A stretch of DNA of 9,058 nucleotides from Deltaproteobacteria bacterium (GCA_019314005.1 JAFDAE010000096.1:1-9058), one strand, 5' to 3'; positions 1 through 6,930 are shown, counted from the first letter of the stretch. Numbers and translations are program-made. The notes: generated by a model not told the origin, from the letters alone.

Positions 1-310
1 TTAGACCAGCGTCCATAAGCAGCTTGGTCATCTCGCCGATACGGCGGATGTTTTCTGACCTGTCTTCAGGGTTGAAGGTCAGGTCAGCGCACAGTCCGTG
101 CCGGACGTTGTCTCCGTCGAGCACATAGGTAGAGCAACCTCTACGATGCAATTCCTTTTCAACAAGGTGTGCAATGGTTGATTTGCCGGAGGCCGAAAGG
201 CCGGTGAACCAGACGACCGCTCCCTTGTGGCCGTGTAGCTCTTCTCGATCCTCGCGGCTGACATAGCCGTTAAACCACGTCACGTTGTTCAATTTAGCGA
301 TAGCTTCCAT
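1..310 (-). CDS. cysC: Adenylylsulfate (APS) kinase, N-terminal part, runs off the left edge
   Basis: This kinase phosphorylates adenylylsulfate at the 3' position with ATP to make PAPS, the sulfate donor for sulfotransferases and for assimilatory sulfate reduction. Only the first 103 residues are in the window. Visible are the P-loop GLSASGKS (about residues 37-44), the family motif DGDNVR (65-70) followed by HGL, and the [15 protein letters not shown] signature (79-93) of the APS-binding region. An in-frame ATG at 319 lies only one base after the AGGAG sequence, so the ATG at 310, ten bases after it, is the better start. The gene stands about 930 bp downstream of the EPS genes and has its own predicted sigma-54 promoter at 511-526, so it may supply PAPS for polysaccharide sulfation. 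That role is inference; the family assignment is firm. The C-terminal half lies outside the window, so a fusion to CysN cannot be excluded. Confidence 0.95.
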   Translation of the reverse strand, partial: MEAIAKLNNVTWFNGYVSREDREELHGHKGAVVWFTGLSASGKSTIAHLVEKELHRRGCSTYVLDGDNVRHGLCADLTFNPEDRSENIRRIGEMTKLLMDAGL

Positions 311-487
311 TTCCAGCATTCTCCTGAGATCAAAGATCGATAAAAAACGCAGGCTCCGCCCCCTTGGATTACATGGGGAGATCCAATATCAGTCGCACTT
401 GGTTTGTTGGTGTATGTGAATTCATCGGGCCATAATTTTTAAAAGCTCGCGATGAGAGGCTCGCCTGATGCAGCGGCACGTAGTACG

Positions 488-502
488 TTCCCCTGTTGGG
501 GA
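488..502 (-). other. Small hairpin at the predicted 5' end of the cysC transcript
   Basis: TTCCCC and GGGGA flank the four-base loop TGTT, giving a five-base perfect stem. It overlaps the expected start site of the sigma-54 promoter at 511-526. A role such as 5' end protection is only a guess. Confidence 0.25.
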
Positions 503-510
503 GTGTGTTA

Positions 511-526
511 AGCAAGGAATATGCCG
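511..526 (-). promoter_or_regulatory. Predicted sigma-54 (-24/-12) promoter for cysC
   Basis: The minus strand reads CGGCATATTCCTTGCT. This matches the consensus TGGCAYR-N4-TTGCW at every position but the first, with the correct 10 bases between GG and GC. Transcription would start near 500, leaving a leader of about 190 nt before the cysC start at 310. It closely resembles the promoter at 5718-5733. No experimental support is available. Confidence 0.6.
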
Positions 527-772
527 AAGATTAAAGTAAGAATAATGAGTTGAATTTGGTCCTCTTGTAAAAATATCCTTTGCGCGATTTCTCCGCCAAA
601 TTCAGGGTTCAATCTCCAAAATATTCTACGTATTCATATAGTTAAATCCTTTACTTCCGTTAAGTATGAACAAAAATGTATCTTTTGCAACTGCTCAATT
701 CACATTAAAGATATATTGTGGCTTGTGAACGTGGAACCTTATTTCACATGAGAGGGTGAAAAGGGTAACGCG

Positions 773-812
773 TTGCAGTATAATGTGTAATCATTTGCAA
801 CATTGTGTGCAA
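773..812 (-). promoter_or_regulatory. Candidate upstream activator site, copy 2 of the TTGCA/TGCAA element
   Basis: Read on the minus strand, the element is TTGCA, 8 bases, TGCAA, 17 bases, TGCAA, 40 bp in all. The first two half-sites form a dyad. It lies about 250 bp upstream of the predicted sigma-54 promoter at 511-526. The element at 5841-5879 has the same order, orientation and N17 spacing ahead of the other sigma-54 promoter. Enhancer sites of bacterial enhancer-binding proteins are usually dyads upstream of their promoters, so this is a plausible binding site for one of the two activators encoded here. Confidence 0.45.
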
Positions 813-832
813 TTGTTTTCCACTACGAAAAG

Positions 833-1200
833 AGTAATCACGAAGGTACGAAAGTGCGAAATCACGAAATAAGAGCTTTAATGCTAAAGTTGAGACCCAT
901 AAAAGTCGAATTCATCTCTGATTTCACCACAGAGGCACGGAGGGCAGAGGGTAGAAGTCAGAGGACAGAGGACAGAAGACAGTAGGCAGCAAGCAGTAAG
1001 CAGTGAAAACGCGAACGCTGGGATAGAAATAAACTTTCACATGCTGTTAAATTGTGAATCTTTCCGCCGAAGGCTGAGACCTTTTTTGTTTGTCGGTATC
1101 TCCCGACAACAAAAAAATCTTTCCCTTCTCCGTGCCCTCCGTGCCTCTGTGGTGAGTCCCAAACTGGCCCCTGTTCTCTTTTTTCTTTCGTGATTATCTT
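833..1200. repeat. Nested inverted repeat with CACCACAGAGGCACGGAG arms
   Basis: The arms at 924-946 and 1133-1155 are perfect 23-bp inverted copies containing CACCACAGAGGCACGGAG. An outer, weaker pair is formed by AATCACGAAGG near 836-846 and the complement of AATCACGAAAG near 1182-1192. An inner hairpin sits at 1084-1117. A low-complexity purine-rich run of GACAG and GCAGTA-like units lies at about 955-1005. From general knowledge, such 'CACGAAGG / CACAGAGGCACGGAG' repeats are common non-coding intergenic sequence in several uncultured bacterial lineages, where they give rise to spurious short gene calls. Confidence 0.75.
1084..1117. terminator. T-tract/A-tract hairpin, possible bidirectional terminator
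   Basis: TTGTCGG and CCGACAA flank a six-base loop, and the stem is extended on both sides by runs of T and A (about 13 of 15 positions pair). This shape can act as a rho-independent terminator in either direction. It lies about 125 bp beyond the end of the dehydrogenase reading frame on the minus strand, so it could end that operon, but it is also the inner part of the larger inverted repeat. Confidence 0.35.
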
Positions 1201-1241
1201 ATAATTTTTCGAACGCAAATATCACCTATGGGCTATTCAAA

Positions 1242-1355
1242 TTACGCTTTGATGATTTTTTTACGTCCTGTTTTCACGTGCTTTGTGGCATTGCGCGTAT
1301 CGATGATCAATTTTGATGCTTTTACCAGTCCTGTGTAATCAACTTCAGAATGATC
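1242..1355 (-). pseudogene. Out-of-frame C-terminal tail of the nucleotide-sugar dehydrogenase
   Basis: In the frame one base away from the upstream gene, the minus strand encodes 37 residues starting DHSEVDYTGLVKASK and continuing LIIDTRNATK to a stop at 1242-1244. This is the usual C-terminal end of UDP-sugar dehydrogenases (the D-H-S and V/I-D-T-R-N-A motifs). It directly follows the point where the main frame breaks after Tyr-Asp-Ala. In relatives, about five residues of the type VVIAT lie between YDA and DHS. The join therefore looks like a loss of about 14 bases, or 14 plus a multiple of three. Confidence 0.85.
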
Positions 1356-2553
1356 GCGCGTCATATTTGCTGAGCGTTTTCAGGTTCCATTGAATCGATT
1401 TTTCTCCGGTCAATTCGGGATATTCCCGTGTGGGACGGATAACCGGAACAAAAGGGTCGTAGTAGTCGGTCTTTGCTCCTTTTTTTCGGAGGATTTTGAT
1501 CAACTTGTAAGATGGGCTTTCCCGGTCATCGTCGACGTCTTTTTTATATGCAAGTCCCACAATAAGGATTTTTGATCCGTTAACACTTTTTTTGTGCTTG
1601 TTAAGCCCCTCTATCAACATGTGCATGACATACTCGGGCATGCTGGTATTGACCTCGCCGGCAAGTTCGATAAAGCGGGTGGCGCATTCGTGTTCGTGGG
1701 CTTTCCATGTGAGGTAGAACGGATCAATGGGTATACAATGGCCTCCGAGTCCGGGACCGGGATAGAAGGGCATAAAACCAAATGGCTTGGTTTTGGCCGC
1801 ATCAATGACTTCCCATACGTCGATTCCCATCTTGGTGAAAATCATCTTCAGTTCATTGACCATTGCAATGTTGACGCTTCGGAAGATATTTTCCGTGAGT
1901 TTTATGGCCTCCGCGGTTTCAGTGGATGAGACCGGTACGGTTTCAACGACAATCTGCCCGTAAAGAGTACTTGCCAGATCGAGACTTGCTTTGTCATACC
2001 CACCAACCACCTTTGGAATCTTTCGGGTTGAATAGACCGGATTCCCCGGATCCTCGCGTTCAGGGGAGTAGGCTAAGTAAAAATCGTCTCCCGCTTTCAA
2101 ACCGTTTTGTTCCAGAACAGGACGTAGTTTCTCCTTAGTGGTACCTGGATAGGTGGTCGACTCTAAGATTACCAGGCGTCCTCTTTTTAGATTCGGGGCG
2201 ATCTCTTGTCCGGTATTGCAGATGTACGATATATCCGGCTCTCTGTGACGGGTGAGGGGGGTAGGAACACAGATGATGATGACATCGACTTCTTTCAAGC
2301 GAGCAAAGTTTGTGGTTGCGTCAAAACGCCCGCTTGTCACCATTGCAGCGACACTTTCGGGGGTGATGTGCTTAATGTAGCTTTTACCGGCGCGGAGCGC
2401 TTTTATCTTGTTTTCATCCACGTCAAAACCGCATACCGGAAAACCTACGTTACAAAATTCTATGATCAGCGGGAGGCCCACATAACCGAGACCAATGACA
2501 CCGACTTTTGCTTTATGATCTTTTATACTTTGCTTGAACGACTTGTGGTCCAT
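1345..2553 (-). CDS. Nucleotide-sugar dehydrogenase (UDP-N-acetylglucosamine 6-dehydrogenase type, WbpA/TviB-like), C-terminus frameshifted
   Basis: Enzymes of this family oxidise C6 of a UDP-sugar in two NAD+-dependent steps to give a UDP-uronic acid for surface polysaccharide. The 402-residue frame has the Rossmann motif GLGYVG (about 21-26), CVPTPL followed by a HREPD motif (95-107) typical of the UDP-GlcNAc/GalNAc branch, the active-site KLTEN (218-222), and the catalytic cysteine in GGHCIPIDP (Cys273). The C-terminal UDP-binding domain follows (about 325-399). After YDA399 the frame ends in three unrelated residues, while the expected tail continues out of frame to 1242; a restored protein would have about 440 residues. 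The start is well supported by GAGGT five bases ahead of the ATG. It is the last gene of the operon, 172 bp after the sugar transferase, with a degenerate MITE copy between them. The loss removes part of the C-terminal domain, so function is doubtful unless the break is a sequencing or assembly error. Exact substrate is inferred. Confidence 0.9.
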   Translation of the reverse strand: MDHKSFKQSIKDHKAKVGVIGLGYVGLPLIIEFCNVGFPVCGFDVDENKIKALRAGKSYIKHITPESVAAMVTSGRFDATTNFARLKEVDVIIICVPTPLTRHREPDISYICNTGQEIAPNLKRGRLVILESTTYPGTTKEKLRPVLEQNGLKAGDDFYLAYSPEREDPGNPVYSTRKIPKVVGGYDKASLDLASTLYGQIVVETVPVSSTETAEAIKLTENIFRSVNIAMVNELKMIFTKMGIDVWEVIDAAKTKPFGFMPFYPGPGLGGHCIPIDPFYLTWKAHEHECATRFIELAGEVNTSMPEYVMHMLIEGLNKHKKSVNGSKILIVGLAYKKDVDDDRESPSYKLIKILRKKGAKTDYYDPFVPVIRPTREYPELTGEKSIQWNLKTLSKYDARSF

Positions 2554-2647
2554 GTTTTACCTCAGAGTTTTTTTGTTAGAATATTTTTAGTCTGAATTAT
2601 TCATAACCCGAGTTAGTTATCACAAAGACCTCATCTCATGCAACCAT

Positions 2648-2726
2648 AGGAGGCTGTCCGAGAATTCTGATACTATTGCAAAAGTGTGAGAAACGGGTGA
2701 TAATGAGAGATTGGGCAGGCGCACCT
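2648..2726 (+). repeat. MITE-like palindromic element, degenerate copy 1
   Basis: The left end AGGAGGCTGTCCGAGAATT is identical to the consensus end, and the internal AAAAGTGTGAGAA also matches copy 2. The right end (about 2711-2726) is badly decayed and merges with the stop codon of the sugar transferase gene. It lies in the gap between that gene and the dehydrogenase. Confidence 0.75.
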
Positions 2727-4123
2727 TACCTTGCCCCTTTCCCCAGTATGACGATCTTGATGGTTTTTATGACGATCAATAGATCCATGAGGATGGAGAA
2801 ATGTTTTATGTAAAAAAGATCGTATTCCAGTTTTTCTAAGGCGTCTTTTTCTGTCGCCCCATAAGGGTATGAGATCTGTGCCCAACCGGTGAGGCCCGGT
2901 TTTACCGAATGTCGTTCAGCGTAGTAGGGGATCTTGGCCTTAAGTTGTTTGACAAAGACAGGACGCTCCGGCCTCGGACCCACGAAGCTCATGTCCCCTT
3001 TGAGTATATTCCAGAATTGGGGAAGTTCGTCCAAGCGCGTGGTGCGGAGCACCTTGCCTACTTTGGTTATTCTTCGGTCATTTTTTTGAGCCCAGACCGG
3101 CCCGGTGGCTGCTTCCGCGTCTTCACGCATGGTTCTAAATTTGATAATCGTAATCGGTTTTTCCCATTGTCCTACGCGCGTTTGCTTGAAAAAGACAGGC
3201 CCGCGTGAGGTGGTTTTGATAGCAATGGCTATAAGAATCATCAGCGGCAACGAAACGACAAACCCCAGGGCGGCAAAGATGATATCAATAATGCGCTTGC
3301 TCCATAAGGTCACTTTGAAACGCCGGAACCCCTCTGAGAAGATCAGCCAGCTTGGATTGGTTTTATTGACCAGAATTTTGCCGGTTAATGATGCATAGAA
3401 GGCTACCCCGTCTAATATAGTGAGTCCTTTCATTTTGCAGTCGAGGAGAATATCTGCCGGAAAGTTTCCTCTTCGTTCATCAAAGGCAACGACTATTTTT
3501 TGAATTCCTTCTTGCTGTGCTATGGAACATATTTGTTGATAGTCGGTATAACGATTGATACCCAATCGTTTGGCGAGATCGGAATGACCGGGATTGTCAA
3601 CAATGCCCGCGAGCTTGTAGCCTGAGTCAAAAGTGCTGGCGATTTCTTCGCTAATAAGAGAGGCCAGACTCCCAGAGCCAACCAAAAGGAGGCTCTCGGA
3701 AAAGAAGTTTCTTTTGAGGATGAGCTGATAAAGAAAGCGCCACGACACAATGCAGAGAATCAGCAAGAAAAGAGCAATGATAAATATTCCTTTTCCGAGG
3801 ATGAGAGGTGGATATATATAGTAAATGCCGGCAAGCGCGATAAACGCTGTACCAAGCGCCTGAATGATTCGAACACTGAGATCAACTAACTTTTTTTGGG
3901 AAAGTTTGATCTCGTAAAGTTCGTGATAATAGAGACTGATCTGACACACTATCGTGACAGCCAAAATCTTAATCAAGACAAAATCTACGTATTCACACTT
4001 CGATCCCTCCCAATGATGTCGCAATAGGACAGCGATGGCCAGGGAAAGATAAATAAGTACTCCTTCTCCCAGGACAAAGAAAATGTTGCGTATAGGAAAA
4101 TATGTATGAAAGATCTTCAGCAT
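2726..4123 (-). CDS. Exopolysaccharide initiating sugar-phosphate transferase (polyprenyl glycosylphosphotransferase, WbaP/EpsB type)
   Basis: This inner-membrane enzyme moves a sugar-1-phosphate from a UDP-sugar to undecaprenyl phosphate, the first step of EPS repeat-unit assembly. The 465-residue length fits the long family members. There are four N-terminal hydrophobic segments (about 12-34, 47-66, 86-104, 110-135), a Rossmann-like CoA-binding-type domain (about 143-265, with LLVGSGSLA), a further membrane helix (about 277-302), and a complete bacterial sugar transferase domain. That domain has KFRTM (328-332), the catalytic acidic pair in RLDELPQ (Asp365-Glu366), VGPRPERP (381-388) and PGLTGWAQ (409-416). 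Overall style, including the N-terminal MLKIFHTYFPIRN, resembles the PEP-CTERM/exosortase-associated EpsB subfamily (TIGR03013 as I recall it); no exosortase is seen in the window. No clear ribosome site precedes the ATG. The gap to the upstream activator gene is 44 bp, which suggests one operon. Confidence 0.93.
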   Translation of the reverse strand: MLKIFHTYFPIRNIFFVLGEGVLIYLSLAIAVLLRHHWEGSKCEYVDFVLIKILAVTIVCQISLYYHELYEIKLSQKKLVDLSVRIIQALGTAFIALAGIYYIYPPLILGKGIFIIALFLLILCIVSWRFLYQLILKRNFFSESLLLVGSGSLASLISEEIASTFDSGYKLAGIVDNPGHSDLAKRLGINRYTDYQQICSIAQQEGIQKIVVAFDERRGNFPADILLDCKMKGLTILDGVAFYASLTGKILVNKTNPSWLIFSEGFRRFKVTLWSKRIIDIIFAALGFVVSLPLMILIAIAIKTTSRGPVFFKQTRVGQWEKPITIIKFRTMREDAEAATGPVWAQKNDRRITKVGKVLRTTRLDELPQFWNILKGDMSFVGPRPERPVFVKQLKAKIPYYAERHSVKPGLTGWAQISYPYGATEKDALEKLEYDLFYIKHFSILMDLLIVIKTIKIVILGKGAR

Positions 4124-4167
4124 TTTTTAGTTGTACGGCGTTATAATCTAAATTAATGGAGCAGGAG

Positions 4168-5514
4168 TCACAGTGAATACTCTTTAATCTTATTAAGGAT
4201 GCTCTTATAGCTGACCGCTAAGAGATTGGCAGCCTTTTTTTTGTTCCCACCTGAAACATTCAATGCGTCTCGTATAGCGTTTTCTTCAGCCTGTCTGGCT
4301 ATCTTATGGGACATCTCTCTTAGGGAGAGTCGGCCGATATCGTCATAGGTACGCAGCTTCATATATAATAAATTGTCCTCGAAGGGCTCCCGGACCATTT
4401 TCTTTTTCAGTTCATCGAGGACAAAATTTTCGCTTTCGAGCGCTATAATACTCTTGATGGCGTTCTCTAATTCTCTGACATTGCCAGGCCAGTCATAACT
4501 CATAACCATATTGAACAGCCTCTTTGATAACTGCACAGATTTTTTATTATACAGGAGGCAGTATTTTTCAATAAAGTGCTCTGTGAGTAAACTGATATCC
4601 TCTCTCCGTTCTCTCAAAGAGGGGAGGGTTATGTTAATAACGTTGAGTCTATAATAAAAGTCTTCGCGTAACCGTCCCTGATTGATCAATTCCATCGGAT
4701 TCACATTGGTGGCAGCTATTATTCTGACATTTACTTTTGTATCTTCAACACCACCAACCTTAGAGAATTCCCCTTCCTGGAGTACCTGAAGGATTTTTGC
4801 CTGCATAGACCAGGACATTTCAGAGATTTCATCCAGAAACATGGTTCCTGAGTCGGCTATATTAAACTTGCCCGGTTTATCTTCCCAGGCGCCGGTAAAC
4901 GCTCCCTTCTTGTATCCAAACAGTTCACTTTCAAGCAGCGAAGACGGGATATTAGCACAATTTACTTGCAGAAATGGCTGCAATTTTCTCCTGGAATTGC
5001 TTTGAATCGCCGAGGCTACGATTCCTTTTCCTGTACCGGTCTCCCCCAAAATTAAAACGGTGAGGTCAGTCTTGCTGATGCTGGCTATGACCTTTCTCGT
5101 CTCACACATCTCTTTGGTGTTGCCTATGATAAAGGGCTCATTAAGGGTGTCTGATGATGGCGCGTTGCTATTGTAGGTGAGTTGTCTACCGATGGCCTCT
5201 TTTAAAATACCTGGATAGAACGGCTTCCCTAAGCAGGTCAAGTTATCAGTCTCACTGATGTTTGGGAGGTCATCGTGCGAAATCACAATAAGAGGGTAAG
5301 ACTTTTTCTTTATCGCTTTGATAAGGACGGAAGACGTCCCACTGTCGGTTGCGAATATGGCTAACTGAGGATTTATCTCGTTGAATTTTTTCCATGTCAG
5401 GGTGTGGCCCGCCAGCACAGTATTTGGAATGCCGAATTGGTTTACCAAGCATCTTATATAGTTCCCGTAATTGTGATCCGTAGAATGGATAAGAATCGGA
5501 CAAGTATTTTCCAT
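4168..5514 (-). CDS. Sigma-54-dependent transcriptional activator with a degenerate receiver domain
   Basis: This is an AAA+ enhancer-binding protein that remodels sigma-54 RNA polymerase. Residues 1-115 have the length and strand pattern of a receiver, but the phosphorylation pocket is lost. The usual acidic pair is H-S-T (10-12) and the acceptor aspartate position appears to be Ala55 in LAIFATD, while Lys97 in GKPF remains. The central AAA+ domain (about 127-365) is intact: Walker A GETGTGKG (157-164), the sigma-54 contact loop GAFTGA (204-209), Walker B FLDEI (226-230), and WPGNVRELEN (342-351). A Fis-type helix-turn-helix ends the protein (about 406-447). It is the first gene of a predicted operon with the sugar transferase and dehydrogenase, behind the sigma-54 promoter at 5718-5733, so it may control its own operon. 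Activity is probably not set by phosphorylation of the receiver. The ribosome site is weak (GGAAC). Confidence 0.92.
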   Translation of the reverse strand: MENTCPILIHSTDHNYGNYIRCLVNQFGIPNTVLAGHTLTWKKFNEINPQLAIFATDSGTSSVLIKAIKKKSYPLIVISHDDLPNISETDNLTCLGKPFYPGILKEAIGRQLTYNSNAPSSDTLNEPFIIGNTKEMCETRKVIASISKTDLTVLILGETGTGKGIVASAIQSNSRRKLQPFLQVNCANIPSSLLESELFGYKKGAFTGAWEDKPGKFNIADSGTMFLDEISEMSWSMQAKILQVLQEGEFSKVGGVEDTKVNVRIIAATNVNPMELINQGRLREDFYYRLNVINITLPSLRERREDISLLTEHFIEKYCLLYNKKSVQLSKRLFNMVMSYDWPGNVRELENAIKSIIALESENFVLDELKKKMVREPFEDNLLYMKLRTYDDIGRLSLREMSHKIARQAEENAIRDALNVSGGNKKKAANLLAVSYKSILNKIKEYSL

Positions 5515-5617
5515 ATTGCGTTCCGTTCCGAAGCGAAGTCTGAGTAGCTGTTATTGTTTGTGGATAATCAGAAATGGTCCACTGGCTGTAATCAAATGAA
5601 TTATTGATCACAGCTAA

Positions 5618-5687
5618 GAGGCTGTCCGAGAATTATGTCCGTAACGAAAAAGTGTGAGAACGAGACAAAATTTTCGGACAGCCTCCT
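5618..5687 (+). repeat. MITE-like palindromic element, copy 2
   Basis: The ends GAGGCTGTCCGAGAATT and AATTTTCGGACAGCCTC form a long imperfect inverted repeat around a non-palindromic core. The copy is nearly identical to the reverse complement of copy 3, with about two internal differences and one at the left end. It lies between the predicted sigma-54 promoter and the start of the activator gene, so it would be transcribed as a stable hairpin in the operon leader. No obvious target-site duplication or coding capacity. Confidence 0.9.
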
Positions 5688-5717
5688 CATATCCTATACA
5701 TGTTTTGAATCACAATC

Positions 5718-5733
5718 AGCAAGAGTTATGCCA
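5718..5733 (-). promoter_or_regulatory. Predicted sigma-54 (-24/-12) promoter for the activator/EPS operon
   Basis: The minus strand reads TGGCATAACTCTTGCT, matching the consensus TGGCAYR-N4-TTGCW throughout, with the invariant GG and GC 10 bases apart. Transcription would start near 5707, giving a leader of about 190 nt that contains MITE copy 2. The candidate activator site at 5841-5879 lies a little over 100 bp upstream, a usual distance for enhancer-binding proteins. Confidence 0.7.
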
Positions 5734-5840
5734 TGAAAATAACTTGTGTGATAGAGTAGTGATTTACGGGGGTTGGGCGTACAAGAATTGTCTAAGGAGT
5801 AAAAAACCGTTTAATATTTGGAATTAAAAAAGGAAGTGAA

Positions 5841-5879
5841 TTGCACATAAAGGCGCATTATATTGCACACTATATGCAA
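5841..5879 (-). promoter_or_regulatory. Candidate upstream activator site, copy 1 of the TTGCA/TGCAA element
   Basis: Read on the minus strand, the element is TTGCA, 7 bases, TGCAA, 17 bases, TGCAA, 39 bp in all; the first two half-sites make a dyad. The same arrangement, apart from one extra base in the first spacer, occurs at 773-812 ahead of cysC. It sits 107 bp upstream of the sigma-54 promoter at 5718-5733 and just downstream of the gene for the receiver-less activator, the likeliest binder. The binding assignment is inference. Confidence 0.5.
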
Positions 5880-5898
5880 AAAGCTTCTACTCTAAGCT
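5878..5898 (-). terminator. Weak rho-independent terminator-like hairpin after the receiver-less activator
   Basis: On the minus strand AGCTT and AAGCT flank a seven-base loop and are followed by a short T run. The stem is only five pairs, seven with a wobble, so it is a weak candidate. It begins six bases after the stop codon, where a terminator would be expected. Confidence 0.3.
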
Positions 5899-5904
5899 CT
5901 TCAC

Positions 5905-6930
5905 TCAATTCGGCTTAATGCCTATCCCTTTGATTTTATAAAGAAGGGTTCTATAACTGATTTTTAGAATTTTGGCGGTTTTTTTCCTATTCCAATTATT
6001 TTCATCAAGTACCTTTTTGATTATTTCCTTTTCAACCTTATAAACTGCTTTCTCCCTGATTTCTTTCAAAGAGGAAAAATTCTTAACGTCCAGTTCATCC
6101 GTGTTAATATCTGGAGAAGGAGTTTCTGTTGCGAGTTGTGAGGAGGAGTTGTCTACTTGTTGTTGTCGATTTACTTGTACTAAAAATTCTCTTTCGAATT
6201 CATCTATATTGCCGAGTACAGATAAGCGCTTTATATGGTTTTCGAGTTGGCGGACATTTCCAGGCCAGTGGTATTGATAAAAGAGGTCAATGATATGAGA
6301 CGGGATATTGGTATCGGGGAGTTTATATATTTCTTGCTGCTGTCGTAAGAAATAATTAATCAACAATTCTAAATCGTGTTTATGTTCCCGTAATGGGGGA
6401 ACAACTATCTTTATAATGTTGATGCGATAATATAGATCCTCCCTGAAACTACCGGAGATTATATCGGATTGAAGATCACGATTGGTGGCTGTAATTACCC
6501 TTGCGTTTATTTCAACGTCTCTATAACCCCCTACCCGTGGAAATCTTCGATCTTGCAGGACTTGCAACAACTTGGCCTGCACGGATGGTGGCATTTCCGC
6601 TATCTCGTCAAGAAAAATAGATCCATCACCGGCAAGCTCAAACTTGCCTAATTTTTGTCTGTCAGCCCCTGTGAATGCCCCCTTCTCATAACCAAACAGT
6701 TCACTTTCTATTAGTTCTGCCGGCAAAGCAGCACAGTTTACCTTGACAAAGGGGTGGTCCCGTCGTTGCGAATAATAATGAAGAGCGCGAGCGACCAGTT
6801 CTTTCCCGACTCCGCTTTCGCCGCAAATGAGTACATTGAGATTAATATCGGCCAGCTTTTTGACCAACTCTCTGATTTTTACAATCAGCTCGCTGTTGCC
6901 TAAAATTATCGGTTCTGGAAAGGACGTCAT
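5905..6930 (-). CDS. Sigma-54-dependent activator (AAA+ plus Fis-type HTH) without its own receiver
   Basis: This 341-residue enhancer-binding protein consists of an AAA+ sigma-54 interaction domain (about 7-240) with Walker A GESGVGKE (37-44), the GAFTGA loop (84-89), Walker B IFLDEI (105-110), and [10 protein letters not shown] (222-231). A Gln/Ser/Thr-rich linker (about 255-285) leads to a Fis-like helix-turn-helix (about 297-336). All residues needed for ATP hydrolysis and sigma-54 contact appear present. The start ATG lies 10 bases after the stop of the receiver gene and lacks a clear ribosome site, so translation is probably coupled. Loss of one A in the AAAA run at the end of the receiver gene would fuse both frames into one NtrC-type regulator of about 460 residues. 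The pair is therefore either a natural split or a frameshifted gene. Likely target: the sigma-54 promoter just downstream. Confidence 0.93.
   Translation of the reverse strand: MTSFPEPIILGNSELIVKIRELVKKLADINLNVLICGESGVGKELVARALHYYSQRRDHPFVKVNCAALPAELIESELFGYEKGAFTGADRQKLGKFELAGDGSIFLDEIAEMPPSVQAKLLQVLQDRRFPRVGGYRDVEINARVITATNRDLQSDIISGSFREDLYYRINIIKIVVPPLREHKHDLELLINYFLRQQQEIYKLPDTNIPSHIIDLFYQYHWPGNVRQLENHIKRLSVLGNIDEFEREFLVQVNRQQQVDNSSSQLATETPSPDINTDELDVKNFSSLKEIREKAVYKVEKEIIKKVLDENNWNRKKTAKILKISYRTLLYKIKGIGIKPN

Larger units (their letters stand above)
311..1241. other. 931-bp intergenic region without a credible gene
   Basis: Short open frames here (for example 803-985 plus and 958-1218 minus) translate the repeat and show no domain. 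From left to right the region holds the cysC leader and sigma-54 promoter, an AT-rich stretch with an extra TTGCAA at 685-690, the activator-like element at 773-812, and a large nested inverted repeat at about 833-1200. The wbp-type dehydrogenase remnant ends at 1242. Confidence 0.7.
5515..5904. other. 390-bp intergenic regulatory region between the two activator genes
   Basis: It contains, in the direction of transcription, a weak terminator-like hairpin, the candidate enhancer element, the sigma-54 promoter and MITE copy 2. No credible reading frame of its own; the 113-codon frame reaching into this gap from 5270 is a shadow of the activator N-terminus. Confidence 0.7.

Noticed and set aside
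480..497. Plus-strand CGGCACGTAGTACGTT as a sigma-54 promoter
   Set aside because: The -24 box is perfect, but the -12 box lacks TTGC at the right spacing and no plus-strand gene follows.
803..985. Plus-strand open frame of 60 codons with HEGTK and TEARRAEG words
   Set aside because: It translates the dispersed intergenic repeat; there is no ribosome site and no domain.
958..1218. Minus-strand open frame of 86 codons
   Set aside because: It covers the inverted repeat and the hairpin; composition is repeat-derived, with no homology visible.
2726..2885. Minus-strand 70-codon frame at 2673-2885
   Set aside because: Shadow of the sugar transferase C-terminus.
5270..5611. 113-codon minus-strand frame starting in the operon leader
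   Set aside because: It overlaps the pseudo-receiver coding region in another frame, and the receiver-like frame explains the sequence better.
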